Shown here: positions 10,792 through 19,949 of the stretch, piece by piece
How the letters are laid out: every line of letters starts with the position of its first letter
Position numbering within the stretch: the first letter of the stretch is position 1
Assembly: GCA_031771865.1 (NCBI GenBank)
Contig: JASISA010000041.1
Location: 2,170,001-2,234,000 of the forward strand
Length of the DNA stretch: 64,000 nucleotides
DNA from: Nothophaeocryptopus gaeumannii
Taxonomy: Eukaryota > Ascomycota > Dothideomycetes > Mycosphaerellales > Mycosphaerellaceae
Direction of reading: 5' to 3'
Translations under genes and position numbers: made by a program
The notes under the pieces: model-generated
Told to the model about the DNA's origin: nothing
What the model saw: only the letters and a program-made list of their open reading frames with translations
Databases searched by the model: none

Positions 10792-11070
10792 CTACCGCGA
10801 TCGAGGACTATTGAACAAATTCTCGGCTACAGAACAGTCACAATTTCGACTTGGCCAACTCCTCGCGCAATTCCTTGAACAGTTGTCGAACACGCCCCAT
10901 TCCTTCAGCACTGTCACACTGTCGTTCGATAATGCGATACCAGCGCCACTGTCTTGACCAATGCTTGACCGTCTTTCGTAGATGGTAATTTGATGGCAAT
11001 GCCGAGCGCATCCGACGGCCGTCGCGAAGCCGATCATTCCTCCCCCGACAATGAGTACCCGAAGGGGCAT
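10792..11070 (-). pseudogene. N-terminal remnant of an FAD-dependent monooxygenase (salicylate hydroxylase type)
   Basis: From ATG at 11070 the frame reads the classic FAD-binding start, RVLIVGGGMIGFATAVGCAR, then ITIYERRSSIGQDSGAGI and VTVLKEWGVFD. These are the first 60 or so residues of class A flavoprotein monooxygenases such as salicylate 1-hydroxylase. After that the resemblance stops, and the frame ends 30 residues later, where such enzymes have about 350 more residues. No further piece of the enzyme is recognisable between here and the aldolase gene. It is therefore a truncated relic rather than a working gene. Confidence 0.75.
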
Positions 11071-12387
11071 TGTGACGCTTTATTTGGGCTTTCTGTCAAA
11101 AGTCTGAGGCTGAGTAGAGCCAGCTTTATCGCAGTCTCGTCGCGCGAGCTGGTCTTCAGAAGAGCGGCATGAACCACCAAAGAGGTTCATGCCAACATCA
11201 AGCCTGTACTTCATCCAAGGCATTCATTAGCTACGGTCGTAAACTTCTATCATCTGGTAAGCACATACCTGGTCATGAAACACTGAAAATGGAAATAGGA
11301 TTCCGGATTGTCGAATCGCCGCGCAAGGACGCAGAATTACTATGTCTTGGCCATTTCGGCATCGGATACTGCTGAGCTTCGTAAAGCTCTGAGCACATGG
11401 ACTGGCATGCCTGAGGTTGCCAACAGTAGGCTTTTCGCATTGCCCTCGCTGTCGACCTCACTTCACCTCCAACGGTTTTCCTCTCATGTTGCATAAATCA
11501 CTTCGACAGGAGAAGGCTCGGAAGCTTGATCTGGCGCAACATCGACGATCCGGTTCGATGGATATTGCGGATCCTCTCCATTCCCCCGTCCGACGACTCG
11601 TCTGCTGCTCGAATACCATTGTCTGACGGCTGCAGGGCAGAGGCAGACGCGCGGTATCATGTCTGGCTATTCTTCGCGCTGTTTCGATCGCAGCGTGCAC
11701 CGAGGCGCCATGCTGTGCAAATACCTCATGTCGGCGACAGCGACTTGCGACAATCCATTGGCGGCAATGGCGGGAGCTCTGGGACTTATCACGTGGAGAT
11801 CCTCTCCAAGGCAGATTCCCGCGCGACTATTGCTCTGTATGCTTCAAATGTAGGATTTCCATCTCTCGGCCGACTCCGTGCCTGAATCCTACTCTAATGC
11901 TGATTAACCTTCCACCTCTGGTTCTCCCAGACCCAGGCCCGGTGATCGGCACAATGTGGGCGCCGACATGCAATTAGGCAGTCAGTCCCACAGAACACCA
12001 ACCAGCTTCATGCAACTCCGCTGTGAACATGTCGCGCTTGCAACAATATCCTCACCCCCATCTGAGACTGAACGGCTGCGTGATCCGGAATCAGGAACCG
12101 CTGGATCAGCCCCGGATATAGGGTTTGACTGGTGTCCGAGACCGAGGGTTTTTCACGAGGACGTGCTTCTCGCTAACAGGTCCAAGAAGGACCTTAATCT
12201 TCAGCCGCAAGACGACCTATGGGGCAGCTATATAACAGTGTTGGTAGCACAAGATTGGAAATCAGACTCGAGCATCGGGCGAACTCGATCAACCAGATCA
12301 CCACATCTCAGATACGTGCGATCAATATATTTCTCTCATGCACCATCTCGTGCTTTGCCTCGTGGCACTGCAAAGCAGACAAGAACA
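11071..12387. other. Intergenic region upstream of the flavin monooxygenase gene
   Basis: No supported gene. The frame of the downstream monooxygenase is open back to about 11956, but the extra 144 residues are unlike the family and lie across a TATA box at 12229, so I treat them as promoter and 5' UTR. Confidence 0.5.
12229..12235 (+). promoter_or_regulatory. Candidate TATA box of the flavin monooxygenase gene
   Basis: TATATAA lies 159 bases before the chosen ATG at 12388, a reasonable distance for a fungal TATA box plus a short leader. Its presence argues against the in-frame ATG at 11956 as the true start. Confidence 0.4.
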
Positions 12388-14277
12388 ATGCGAACAGCAC
12401 AGGCGAGCTTCAAAGACATTCCGGGGCAGCTTCCGGATGTCCAAGCCCCGGATGCCGCCGACTACGAAGGCATCGCTAAGGCTACCATCGAGAAATTGAA
12501 CAATTTGAAGAAAGACGATCTAGCTTCAATTACATCCTGGCGGGATTTCCTCGCTTTCACGGACACTTACAGGACGTTCTACTCCGGTGACAAAGTCTTT
12601 CAGACTCTGGAGAAGCTGAGCGAGCTGAAAGGTCGGTCTGCGTTCTGTTTAGCTGGATCCAAAGCTCGCCGCGGAGGTCCACCGCCGGGACTAGGAAGCA
12701 GCTGGGTTGATATCGACGTCGAGTTCTCTACAGAAGAGAATGGGCTCAAAGGCAATTGTGCTGGCATCATATCCGTCATCCCAGAGACCAACGGAGAGTG
12801 GAAGATATGGATGCTCCGAACGTGGTTGGAGAACTATGAAGGACATGGGCATCCGGATAGCGTCGACGCGGTTGGTCAAAATGCATACGCAAATGGCACT
12901 GGAGCTTCTGGTGGAGACAAATTATATGATGTGATTGTTGCCGGCGGCGGACAAGCAGGTCTGGGTGCTGCCGGGCGATTACAAGCCTTGGGCATTGACT
13001 ATAAGCTGTTCGATGAAAGGCCACAGATAGGGGACTCATGGGGTCTTCGCTACGACTCACTCACATGGCACACCCCGAGAGAGTACGGCAACCTTCCATT
13101 CGGACGGACGTTCCCATCGTCACAGCCTGACATGCTGCCGAAAGATCTCATCGGCGCTGGCTATAAGGACTGGTCCTCCAAGTTTGGCCTAAATGTCCAA
13201 GAAGCTACAAGAGTTATCAAAACGACTTGGGACGAGACGTCTCAAATCTGGACAGTGCAAACTCAAGGTCCTTCTGGCAAGGAAGAATGGAAATCCAAGA
13301 ACTTCGTCCTCTCGACCGGGACAGGCCACCAGCGTGCCGTCTATCCAGAGTGGATTACCCCCGAAAAGATCAAATCAAGCGGCTTCAAAGGCACAGTCAT
13401 CCACGGCCTAACCTACCGCAACGTCAACGCCTTCGCCGGCAAACGCGGCATCGTAGTTGGAACAGCCAACACAGCCCACGATGCAGCCGAAGACATGGCA
13501 AACCTCAAAATGGACACCACCATGATCCAGCGCAACCCAACCTTCGTCTTCCCTTTAGAACTCCTCGAAATGGTCATGAAAGCACACTACAACCTCGACA
13601 CATCTGTTGATGTCTCTGATCGACAAGAGGTGACCTTCCCGCTCGCAGTCAACAGGAAGGTCGTCAATGGAGCCGTCCACGCTTGGATCAAAGCCAACAA
13701 GACCGAGAAATTCGACGAATTAGAAGCCGCAGGATTCAAACTCGACCGTTACGGAGATCTATTCGACCACCTCTTCATCCGTTTCGGAGGACATTACGTC
13801 GATATCGGCTCCGTCCAGCGTATCATCGATGGGGAGATTAAGATGAAGACCGCAATCCCCGAGAAATTGACCGAGGACGGAGTGCAGTTCAAAGATGGGA
13901 CAGAGGTGATGGCTGATGTGATTGTCGTCGCTACGGGGTATAGTCACGATTTTCGAGAAGATGCTGCGACGATTGTGGGGAGGGAAATTGCGGATAAGAT
14001 GGATGATTTCTGGGGGCCGGATGCGGAGGGGGAGCCGAGGGGGTTTGCGAAGTTGGCTGGTCGTGAGTACATCCCGTTTCCTAGACTGGAGAGGTCTTGG
14101 GGAGGAAGAAGCTGACTGACGGTGATCGCAGATCCGCACTTGTTCTACTTTGGAGGGGAGACGAGGAACACGAGGTTCTTTTCGAGGTTTCTTGCGTTGC
14201 AGATTCAGAAGATTCTGCTGGGGAAGCCGTTGGAGCCGTATTTGGAGGGGAAGGAGTTTACGGGGAGTGTAGTCTGA
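12388..14277 (+). CDS. Flavin-containing monooxygenase with N-terminal NTF2-like region
   Basis: Two exons, 12388-14062 and 14132-14277, with a gtgagt/cgcag intron; the splice changes the frame to LAGHPHLFYFGGETRN, a conserved family end. The product has 606 residues. Residues 1 to about 170 form an alpha+beta region resembling NTF2/SnoaL-like domains that precede many fungal enzymes of this group. The FAD site is VAGGGQAGLGAAGRL near residue 186, the FMO-type signature FVLSTGTGHQ is present, the NADPH site is VVGTANTAHDAAEDM near residue 355, and VVATGYS is near the end. Such enzymes oxygenate small nucleophilic or carbonyl compounds using NADPH and oxygen; they resemble YUCCA and dimethylaniline monooxygenases. 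The substrate is unknown. Confidence 0.9.
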
Positions 14278-14676
14278 GTGATGATGACTTTACGACACAT
14301 GATGTGGAGATAGATGAAATTCGCTCTGGGTACGGGCTATCGAATAAACCCTTGAATTATCGCATTGCTCGAACTCGAAGCCGCAGTTATAGCAGTGCTT
14401 GTCTGAGCGCAAGGACTTCCTGGAGCACCTTTCCTTCGAAAAGTATATCCACTGAAATGTCAACCCCAAATGTGGTGGCGCAGAACGCACTCAAGTCGTG
14501 AGAGAATGTGCCCATGGTCGAAGACCAATGCCGCCTGTCGTGCTCTATCTTCGCCTTCGTGCAGGCCTTGGTAGCAAGGTGACCTGCTACCTATCTCTAT
14601 CCTCCTTCTCATTTGGTCACCACGACCGTATTGAAATGTTCATTTGCCGCGTCCCGAGAGGTCATGCTCGGCCGTT
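14278..14676. other. Short convergent intergenic region
   Basis: This lies between the ends of two convergent genes. I see no gene or clear terminator. Confidence 0.4.
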
Positions 14677-15915
14677 TCATGCCTCCGGGACCTTGTAAAG
14701 GTCTTTCTCGTTAACGTCGGCTCTCGCAAACTCCCATCCAAAGCGGCTCGCCAAGTCTGCCGGGTCGTAAGTCTGCTCGCACTTGCCGAAGTCATCAAGA
14801 TCCTCTGTAGAGACTCCCACAGGCCACATCTGAATCGGAAATTTGAGAAGATGAGGGTCGTCCTGGCCCGCGCTTGCAACGGTTTTAGGCGGGGGCGCGC
14901 GCAGATGAACAAGCTGAATACGGTCGGCGCAGTCTTTGATCTTATACAATGGATCCTTTGCCTTGACGGAGATGGCGTCCTCGAGCTCGTAACTAATTGG
15001 AAGGATGAGACGAAGTAGCTCGAGTTTGCCCGCCTGTGAGAGGAGAGTCATGCTTCGATCACGGCAATCCTCGAAGGAGAAACCGTCGATCGGCTTGAAC
15101 GGTAGCTTGACATCCAGGCTGATGACAGTACGCGCCCACTTGGGCTCATGAGTGCTACCGTCGTAATACACATCGCGGCCAGTGAGGGGTATGCAGACAG
15201 CGATGCGACGAAGGCGCGTCACATTTGCCGGACCGATGGCAGTCAGGAATGACAGGAGCTTGTACCACCCCCTTGTGCCGGAGAAGCGGACTTCGTTCTC
15301 GCAGATCTCAGAGGCCTCCTTGTTGATTTGTTTGTTGAGTGTCAGAATGCGGAGGATGGGTTGTAGCTTCTGTAGTCGTTGTGCAGCGTGCGCGTGCGTC
15401 TTGCCATCGAAATTCAATCCCTGATGTGTGCCTTTTGGGCAGAGCTCAATCTCAGGCTCCAGAACGAGAGACATGCGGTAGATACGGTTTCGCAGCTCCC
15501 CAGGGAGGTCCATGAACGTGGCTCCAGAGACGACAGAACCCTAGTCGCGGTGGTCAGTATTGCATTGGATGTGGTACAGAGTGGTGGCTCTTACGTAGTT
15601 GGCGGCATACTTGCGCTCACCGAAGAGCTTGGGAAACTTCTTGTACTTCTCGAGCGCACGTCTAGCCGTGAGGCATATGGCTGGTGATTCGGCGGTATAA
15701 TAATCAGCCTCCAGCATGGAGGTGTATGCAATGATTCGCTTTTGTTTCTCCTCCGGCCATCCCTTGGGCGTGCGGTCCGCGAGCATGTCGGCGAAAGGGC
15801 GAGTGTTCCGGAATGTCCGAACAGTACCGCTCGAGTCGACAAAGGCATCGAGGATGAGCGCTTCGGTGTTGCCGTAGTAGACTTGGTCTTTGATGCTAAG
15901 CTGCGCAGGTGGCAT
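14677..15915 (-). CDS. F-box-like / 2EXR-type protein, copy 2
   Basis: Two exons, 15595-15915 and 14677-15540, with a 54-base gtaaga/gactag intron, giving 394 residues. Exon 1 ends with ALEKYKKFPKLFGERKYAAN, matching ALRAYQGYKRLYGERKY of copy 1, and the intron sits at the equivalent place. Exon 2 opens into TFMDLPGELRNRIYRMSL, then LTLNKQINKEASEICENEVRF, the family core. The C-terminal half has the same leucine-rich layout as copy 1 (RRIAVCIPLTG, GKLELLRLILPISYE against RKIAVHVPWVG, GKLEVLKFVMPDSYE). Copies 1 and 2 are clear paralogues, 10 kb apart on opposite strands. Molecular function is unknown. Confidence 0.85.
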
Positions 15916-17250
15916 GGTCGGCGTAGGCTGACTACTAGAGTGTTAGCTTCGGGACAGGTCAAGGTAGGTAAGATTAGTGAGTACTGACAGAGTAACCAGG
16001 CTAGGCCCGGTAGTCTGGATGGTGTTGGCTTGACGTGGTCGGGTTGAAGCACAAAAGGTGTGTGCGCCTCGAACTCGACCGTCCACGCGGGTTCTATCTT
16101 GGCGGCCGCGTGACGACATTGTGTGGTGGAAGACTATGTGCGATATCGATTGGTGTGTTGTTTGCAGTGGATGTCAATAGTAGCTTGCAGCTGTTGAAGG
16201 TTTTGCGATGTCAACGAAGATACAGAAAGTGGCAAGCGGACGTTCTATCACGTAAGGAGCGGAGAAGCATGGGCCATCGAGGGAGCGGCCCGCCATCTGC
16301 CCGAAGTGTTCCTTCACATGCATATGATTTTCAGCTGATAGTCTTGGCAAAACCTGGCTGGTTTCAGCCACAATGGCCACCGCAGATTTCGATTCTGTGC
16401 TTTTCGCGTCTCATGCAGAACCAGGTACCTCCGTCTGCCAATAGCTGGAAGATTTGGGTTTCAGAGCAAGCACAGAAAGGCCCATGTCTGGTCATACCAC
16501 CGTTTGGGACGTTGAGTCGTCTTAAGCAAGCCCGGCATCGCATAACATGGCTCGTGCGCTGTATAGAGGCGAAGGCCTCTTTCCTGGAATATGTTTCTCG
16601 GGCTCGTATCAAGTGGGCGGCCCTTCAGTCTCCTGGCTCCATGCGAGGCTGTCGCCGTCAGCTCTTGAAACACGTTGTTCTGAACATGTGTTCGGATTGG
16701 ATGCGAATGGCAGAGGAGTCCGCCTTATCCGAAGAACGGGTATTCAGAGGGGACAAGACACACATGATACGACCAAGTTGTGCATTTGCCAAGGCCTTGT
16801 AGTCAGACCGCTCTCAACTTATTGGGGCATGACCCTCTCCAGGAGCGGGCAAACTGATCGGGCCTATAGCTCCAAGCTATTCGCAGTGGGTCAGAGCTCA
16901 AGACTTGTCGTTGCCCGCATTCGCAGACATTGGGATTTGGTCGTTGATGAACATGGCAAGGGGGGACACAGTTGTGAGATGCGAGGCGAGGGGACCACGG
17001 ACGCGGAGGGAAGAAATCCTCCGTTTCCCGACGCCACGCCATCATTCCTCTGGCGAGGCAACCATACACAACGACATCTACACACCACATATCTTGCCAA
17101 TCTTGAGGCACGGGCAAATTGCAGTCCATCATAAAGGCTCTAGCATCTCAATCTTCTAGCTAAGCATCTCGTGTTCCTCTACTACTGACTCGCGATAGCC
17201 ATTCACTTCCAAACAGCAGCCTGATCCCCTTCTCTTTCAAATACTCAGCC
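15916..17250. other. Intergenic; one 255-codon open frame judged not to be a gene
   Basis: A plus-strand frame at 16035-16802 is open, but its translation is rich in Arg, Cys and Trp with no domain-like pattern, and it begins within the likely promoter of F-box-like copy 2. There is no ATG on the plus strand from 16982 to 17250. Nothing else is recognisable. Confidence 0.4.
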
Positions 17251-17958
17251 TTGCTGCCAAATCAACCCCATCCAGCTATCAAGATTAAAATCATCATCAC
17301 AGGTGCAACAGGAACCATCGGCGGCGCAGTCCTCCAACACGCCCTCAACACCCCAGAAATAACCCAAATCATCGTCCTCTCCCGCCGCGAGCTCCCCGTC
17401 TCGGACCCCAAACTCCAAACAATCATTATCAAAGACTTCCTCAAATATGACCAATCCACGCTCTCCCAACTTGCTGGCGCAGAAGCATGCATCTGGTCCC
17501 TCGGCGCCTCCACCGGCGGCCGCGAAGTCCACGTCGATTACACCCTAGCCTTCACATCCGCCTTCATAGCCCACATCCTGCCCTCCCTCCGCCAGGCCAA
17601 TCCAAACAAACCTTTCCGCTTCATCTACACATCCGGCGCGCTCGTCGAGCGCAATCAAAGTAAATCTCTCTGGTTTCTGGGCGCGGAGCGGAAAATGCGA
17701 GGGGAACTGGAGACGCAAGTATTGGGTTTGGAGAGGGAGAATGAGGGGTGGGAGAGTTATTCTATGAGGCCTGGATATGTGACGAATGGAGAGCCGTTCG
17801 TTATTGGGGCCTTGTTGAAGGGGTTGGTTATTCCGAAACAGGAGTTGGGTGCTGCTGCTGTTAGGGTGGCGGTTGAGGGGAGGGAGGAGGGGAGGAGGAG
17901 TTTGGAGAATGAGGATTTGAGGGTGATTGGGAGGGAGGTTCTGGCGGGAAAGAAGTGA
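17251..17958 (+). CDS. NAD(P)-binding Rossmann-fold oxidoreductase-like protein; start codon unresolved
   Basis: The frame encodes IIITGATGTIGGAVLQHAL, a GxxGxxG dinucleotide loop, then IIVLSRRELP, ACIWSLGAST, FRFIYTSGALVERNQ, GAERKMRGELE and SYSMRPGYVTNGEPF. This is the order seen in atypical short-chain dehydrogenase proteins of the YbjT/HTATIP2-like group, about 225 residues long. No in-frame ATG exists: the frame has a TAA at 17161 and then no ATG before the Rossmann loop. Related proteins usually begin with Met-Lys right before IIITG, where this sequence has ATC AAG. A distant first exon, a non-AUG start, or a lost start codon are all possible. The start given is an arbitrary TTG. Confidence 0.65.
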   Translation: MLPNQPHPAIKIKIIITGATGTIGGAVLQHALNTPEITQIIVLSRRELPVSDPKLQTIIIKDFLKYDQSTLSQLAGAEACIWSLGASTGGREVHVDYTLAFTSAFIAHILPSLRQANPNKPFRFIYTSGALVERNQSKSLWFLGAERKMRGELETQVLGLERENEGWESYSMRPGYVTNGEPFVIGALLKGLVIPKQELGAAAVRVAVEGREEGRRSLENEDLRVIGREVLAGKK

Positions 17959-18321
17959 TAATGAAGGTATCTTAAAACAACGATGGTGAAAATCAGATGG
18001 AGACAGTGCATCAGACGGAAACAACGACCGCTAACAGATTGATACCACCGGCCAAAGGCCATCTCCGACCGACGATATTCCCGTCCAAGAACCAGGCAGC
18101 TTCTGCCATAACTAGTCAGGTGCAATGAGATGTAGATCTGAACTATACTCGTTGAACTGTGCAATGACACTGCCGTCTGGAGCAGATTGTAAGGCAAGAC
18201 TAACACTCCTCAATATCGAATTGATACGAAAGCAGTGCCCTCTCAGACTCATCATGACATCAGCCTATTTGGAGTATTCACAGCTCATAAAGCGACAGGA
18301 ACCGGAGACAACAATGATCAA
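17959..18321. other. Short convergent intergenic region
   Basis: No gene recognised between the oppositely directed ends of the Rossmann-fold gene and the small membrane-protein gene. Confidence 0.4.
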
Positions 18322-18720
18322 TCAGCCAGGTCGTGAGCCTCCACCACTCGAATTGCTACTGTTCTGATTGCCGACGTCTTCTGAGCCAGGTGGTGTATTC
18401 GATCTGCTCGGAGCGTGGGATTGGATATGAGATCTTTGGATGATAAATGAGCATGAAATCTGAACCATGTTCAAATGCACTTACGGTTGACGTTCAGCAA
18501 GATCAATATCGATATGTTGTTCTCCTTGAACCATGTGTCGACGCTTCGAGTAGATTGACACGCCAGCAACAGCCAACGTCGCTGCTGCAAGAACAGTCGC
18601 TAGAATGCCGAAGATGATGTTGATGGTATCAGACGAGTCGTTTCCGTCGGCTGCGTTGTTGTCTCTTGACAGTATGGTTGTTCGGGATGTGATTGAAGCA
18701 AAAATAACGTAAGTTATCAT
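18322..18720 (-). CDS. Small single-span membrane protein, FGILA family, copy 1
   Basis: Two exons, 18485-18720 and 18322-18403, with an 81-base gtaagt/gagcag intron, giving 105 residues. A Ser/Asp/Asn-rich N-terminus leads to one hydrophobic helix, INIIFGILATVLAAATLAVAG (about residues 34-54), then a basic KRRHM stop-transfer and an acidic IDIDLAERQP tail. Exon 2 adds a Pro/Ser/Gly-rich end finishing SGGGSRPG. The helix start FGILA followed by a small-residue-rich stretch recurs in the gene at 34288-34653. I infer a type I-like or tail-oriented membrane protein of unknown role. The exon 2 assignment rests on splice signals and phase. Confidence 0.6.
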
Positions 18721-19949
18721 GACTGCTTGGTTTGATATATCAACAGCGCGAGTTTCTTGTCGCTTGTATTATAACGTGGTATCGAATGTGTTTGAGCATT
18801 GAGAAAGGTGATTGGGAATAGGTGAATCGTACAAAGTAATCACGTTTCCTCAAGCGATCACCTCCATAAACGTCAAGGACCCCAACGATGAATAGCAACC
18901 TGGGTGTCCGTTAAGCCTTCGACCTCACATATCGTCAATGTGGAACCAGAGCCAGATCCGAGCGTTGCTTCGCCACAATTGCAGAGACAGGAGCCCTTTT
19001 ACATGCAGCTTCGAGAGCTGATAGGTTCGTAAATAGCAGCCCCGATGTTACAACAAGCAGTACCTTTGTTATTTGTGCCGTTCAAGACCGATAGCTTGAG
19101 TTTGCTGTTAGTCCAAGCCCGTACGACCTTTATCACAATCTCTCACGAAGGTCTTCAATGCACTTCTTTCGGCTCCCTTGACCGCATAGGAGTCATTCCC
19201 AGCGCAGCCGAAACGACGAATCAAGCATTCAAAATTTGTCTAGCTTCAACAGCAAGATGTCTGAACGTGTATCTTTCCATGAATAAGGAGCAATGGCTTC
19301 GATATATGAGCTCTTTGGTCAGCAATCCAACTGATCTGTGTCATCAGAGGGTGCTCAGTGTTGAGATTCCAGATCACGATAAGTGACAGCCCTCCCTCGG
19401 CAAGCCTGTGAGGCTGAAGGAAGTGGCTCCCACGTCCGCAGAATTCATCATCCTTCGTCTCTACGCCACAAGCGTCTTGTCTTGGCTCTGACTGCCAAGC
19501 CTTTCGCGTGGAAGAAAACGAGCTGCGCTCCAGAAGATGCAAGTCTGCCTTCCCGCCTTCTCATACACCTCATGAACGTGGGCTAGGATGAGAGCTGTTG
19601 GCTACGGTCATACGCCGATGAGACAATCCGGCAGACTGCGATACCGAGAGAAGATTTTGGACGCCTCGAGAGTAATTTGACTGTACAAAAGGGAGTTATC
19701 CTTGATCAATACTACAGATGCTCGCTTGCTCACAACGACGCAATATTCCACATTTCCATTGTCAAAGACCTTGCCCAACGCAGTGAGGGCTAGCATCGAC
19801 AGCGACTTGCCCCACGCGCGAAGCGAAGGCCGGCTTATCGCATCAATCGGCTTGCCGTGTGAGCTCGAATGATGGCTCACGGAAGCCGAGAACACGTCCT
19901 CGCGTTGTCACTCATGTCTTCAAAACTGACATCCAGAGGTATGGGTAGC
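18721..19949. other. Intergenic, no gene recognised
   Basis: Several frames of 65-113 codons overlap on both strands around 19045-19895, without domains or consistent coding character. This is probably the promoter of the small membrane-protein gene and the 3' flank of YME1. Confidence 0.35.

Noticed and set aside
11956..12387. Upstream in-frame extension of the flavin monooxygenase from an ATG at 11956
   Set aside because: The added residues are unlike the family and the stretch contains a TATA box; the ATG at 12388 fits relatives better.
16035..16802. 255-codon plus-strand open frame
   Set aside because: Composition (Arg, Cys, Trp, Ser rich, no hydrophobic periodicity) and position in the promoter of F-box-like copy 2 suggest a chance frame; no motif is recognisable.
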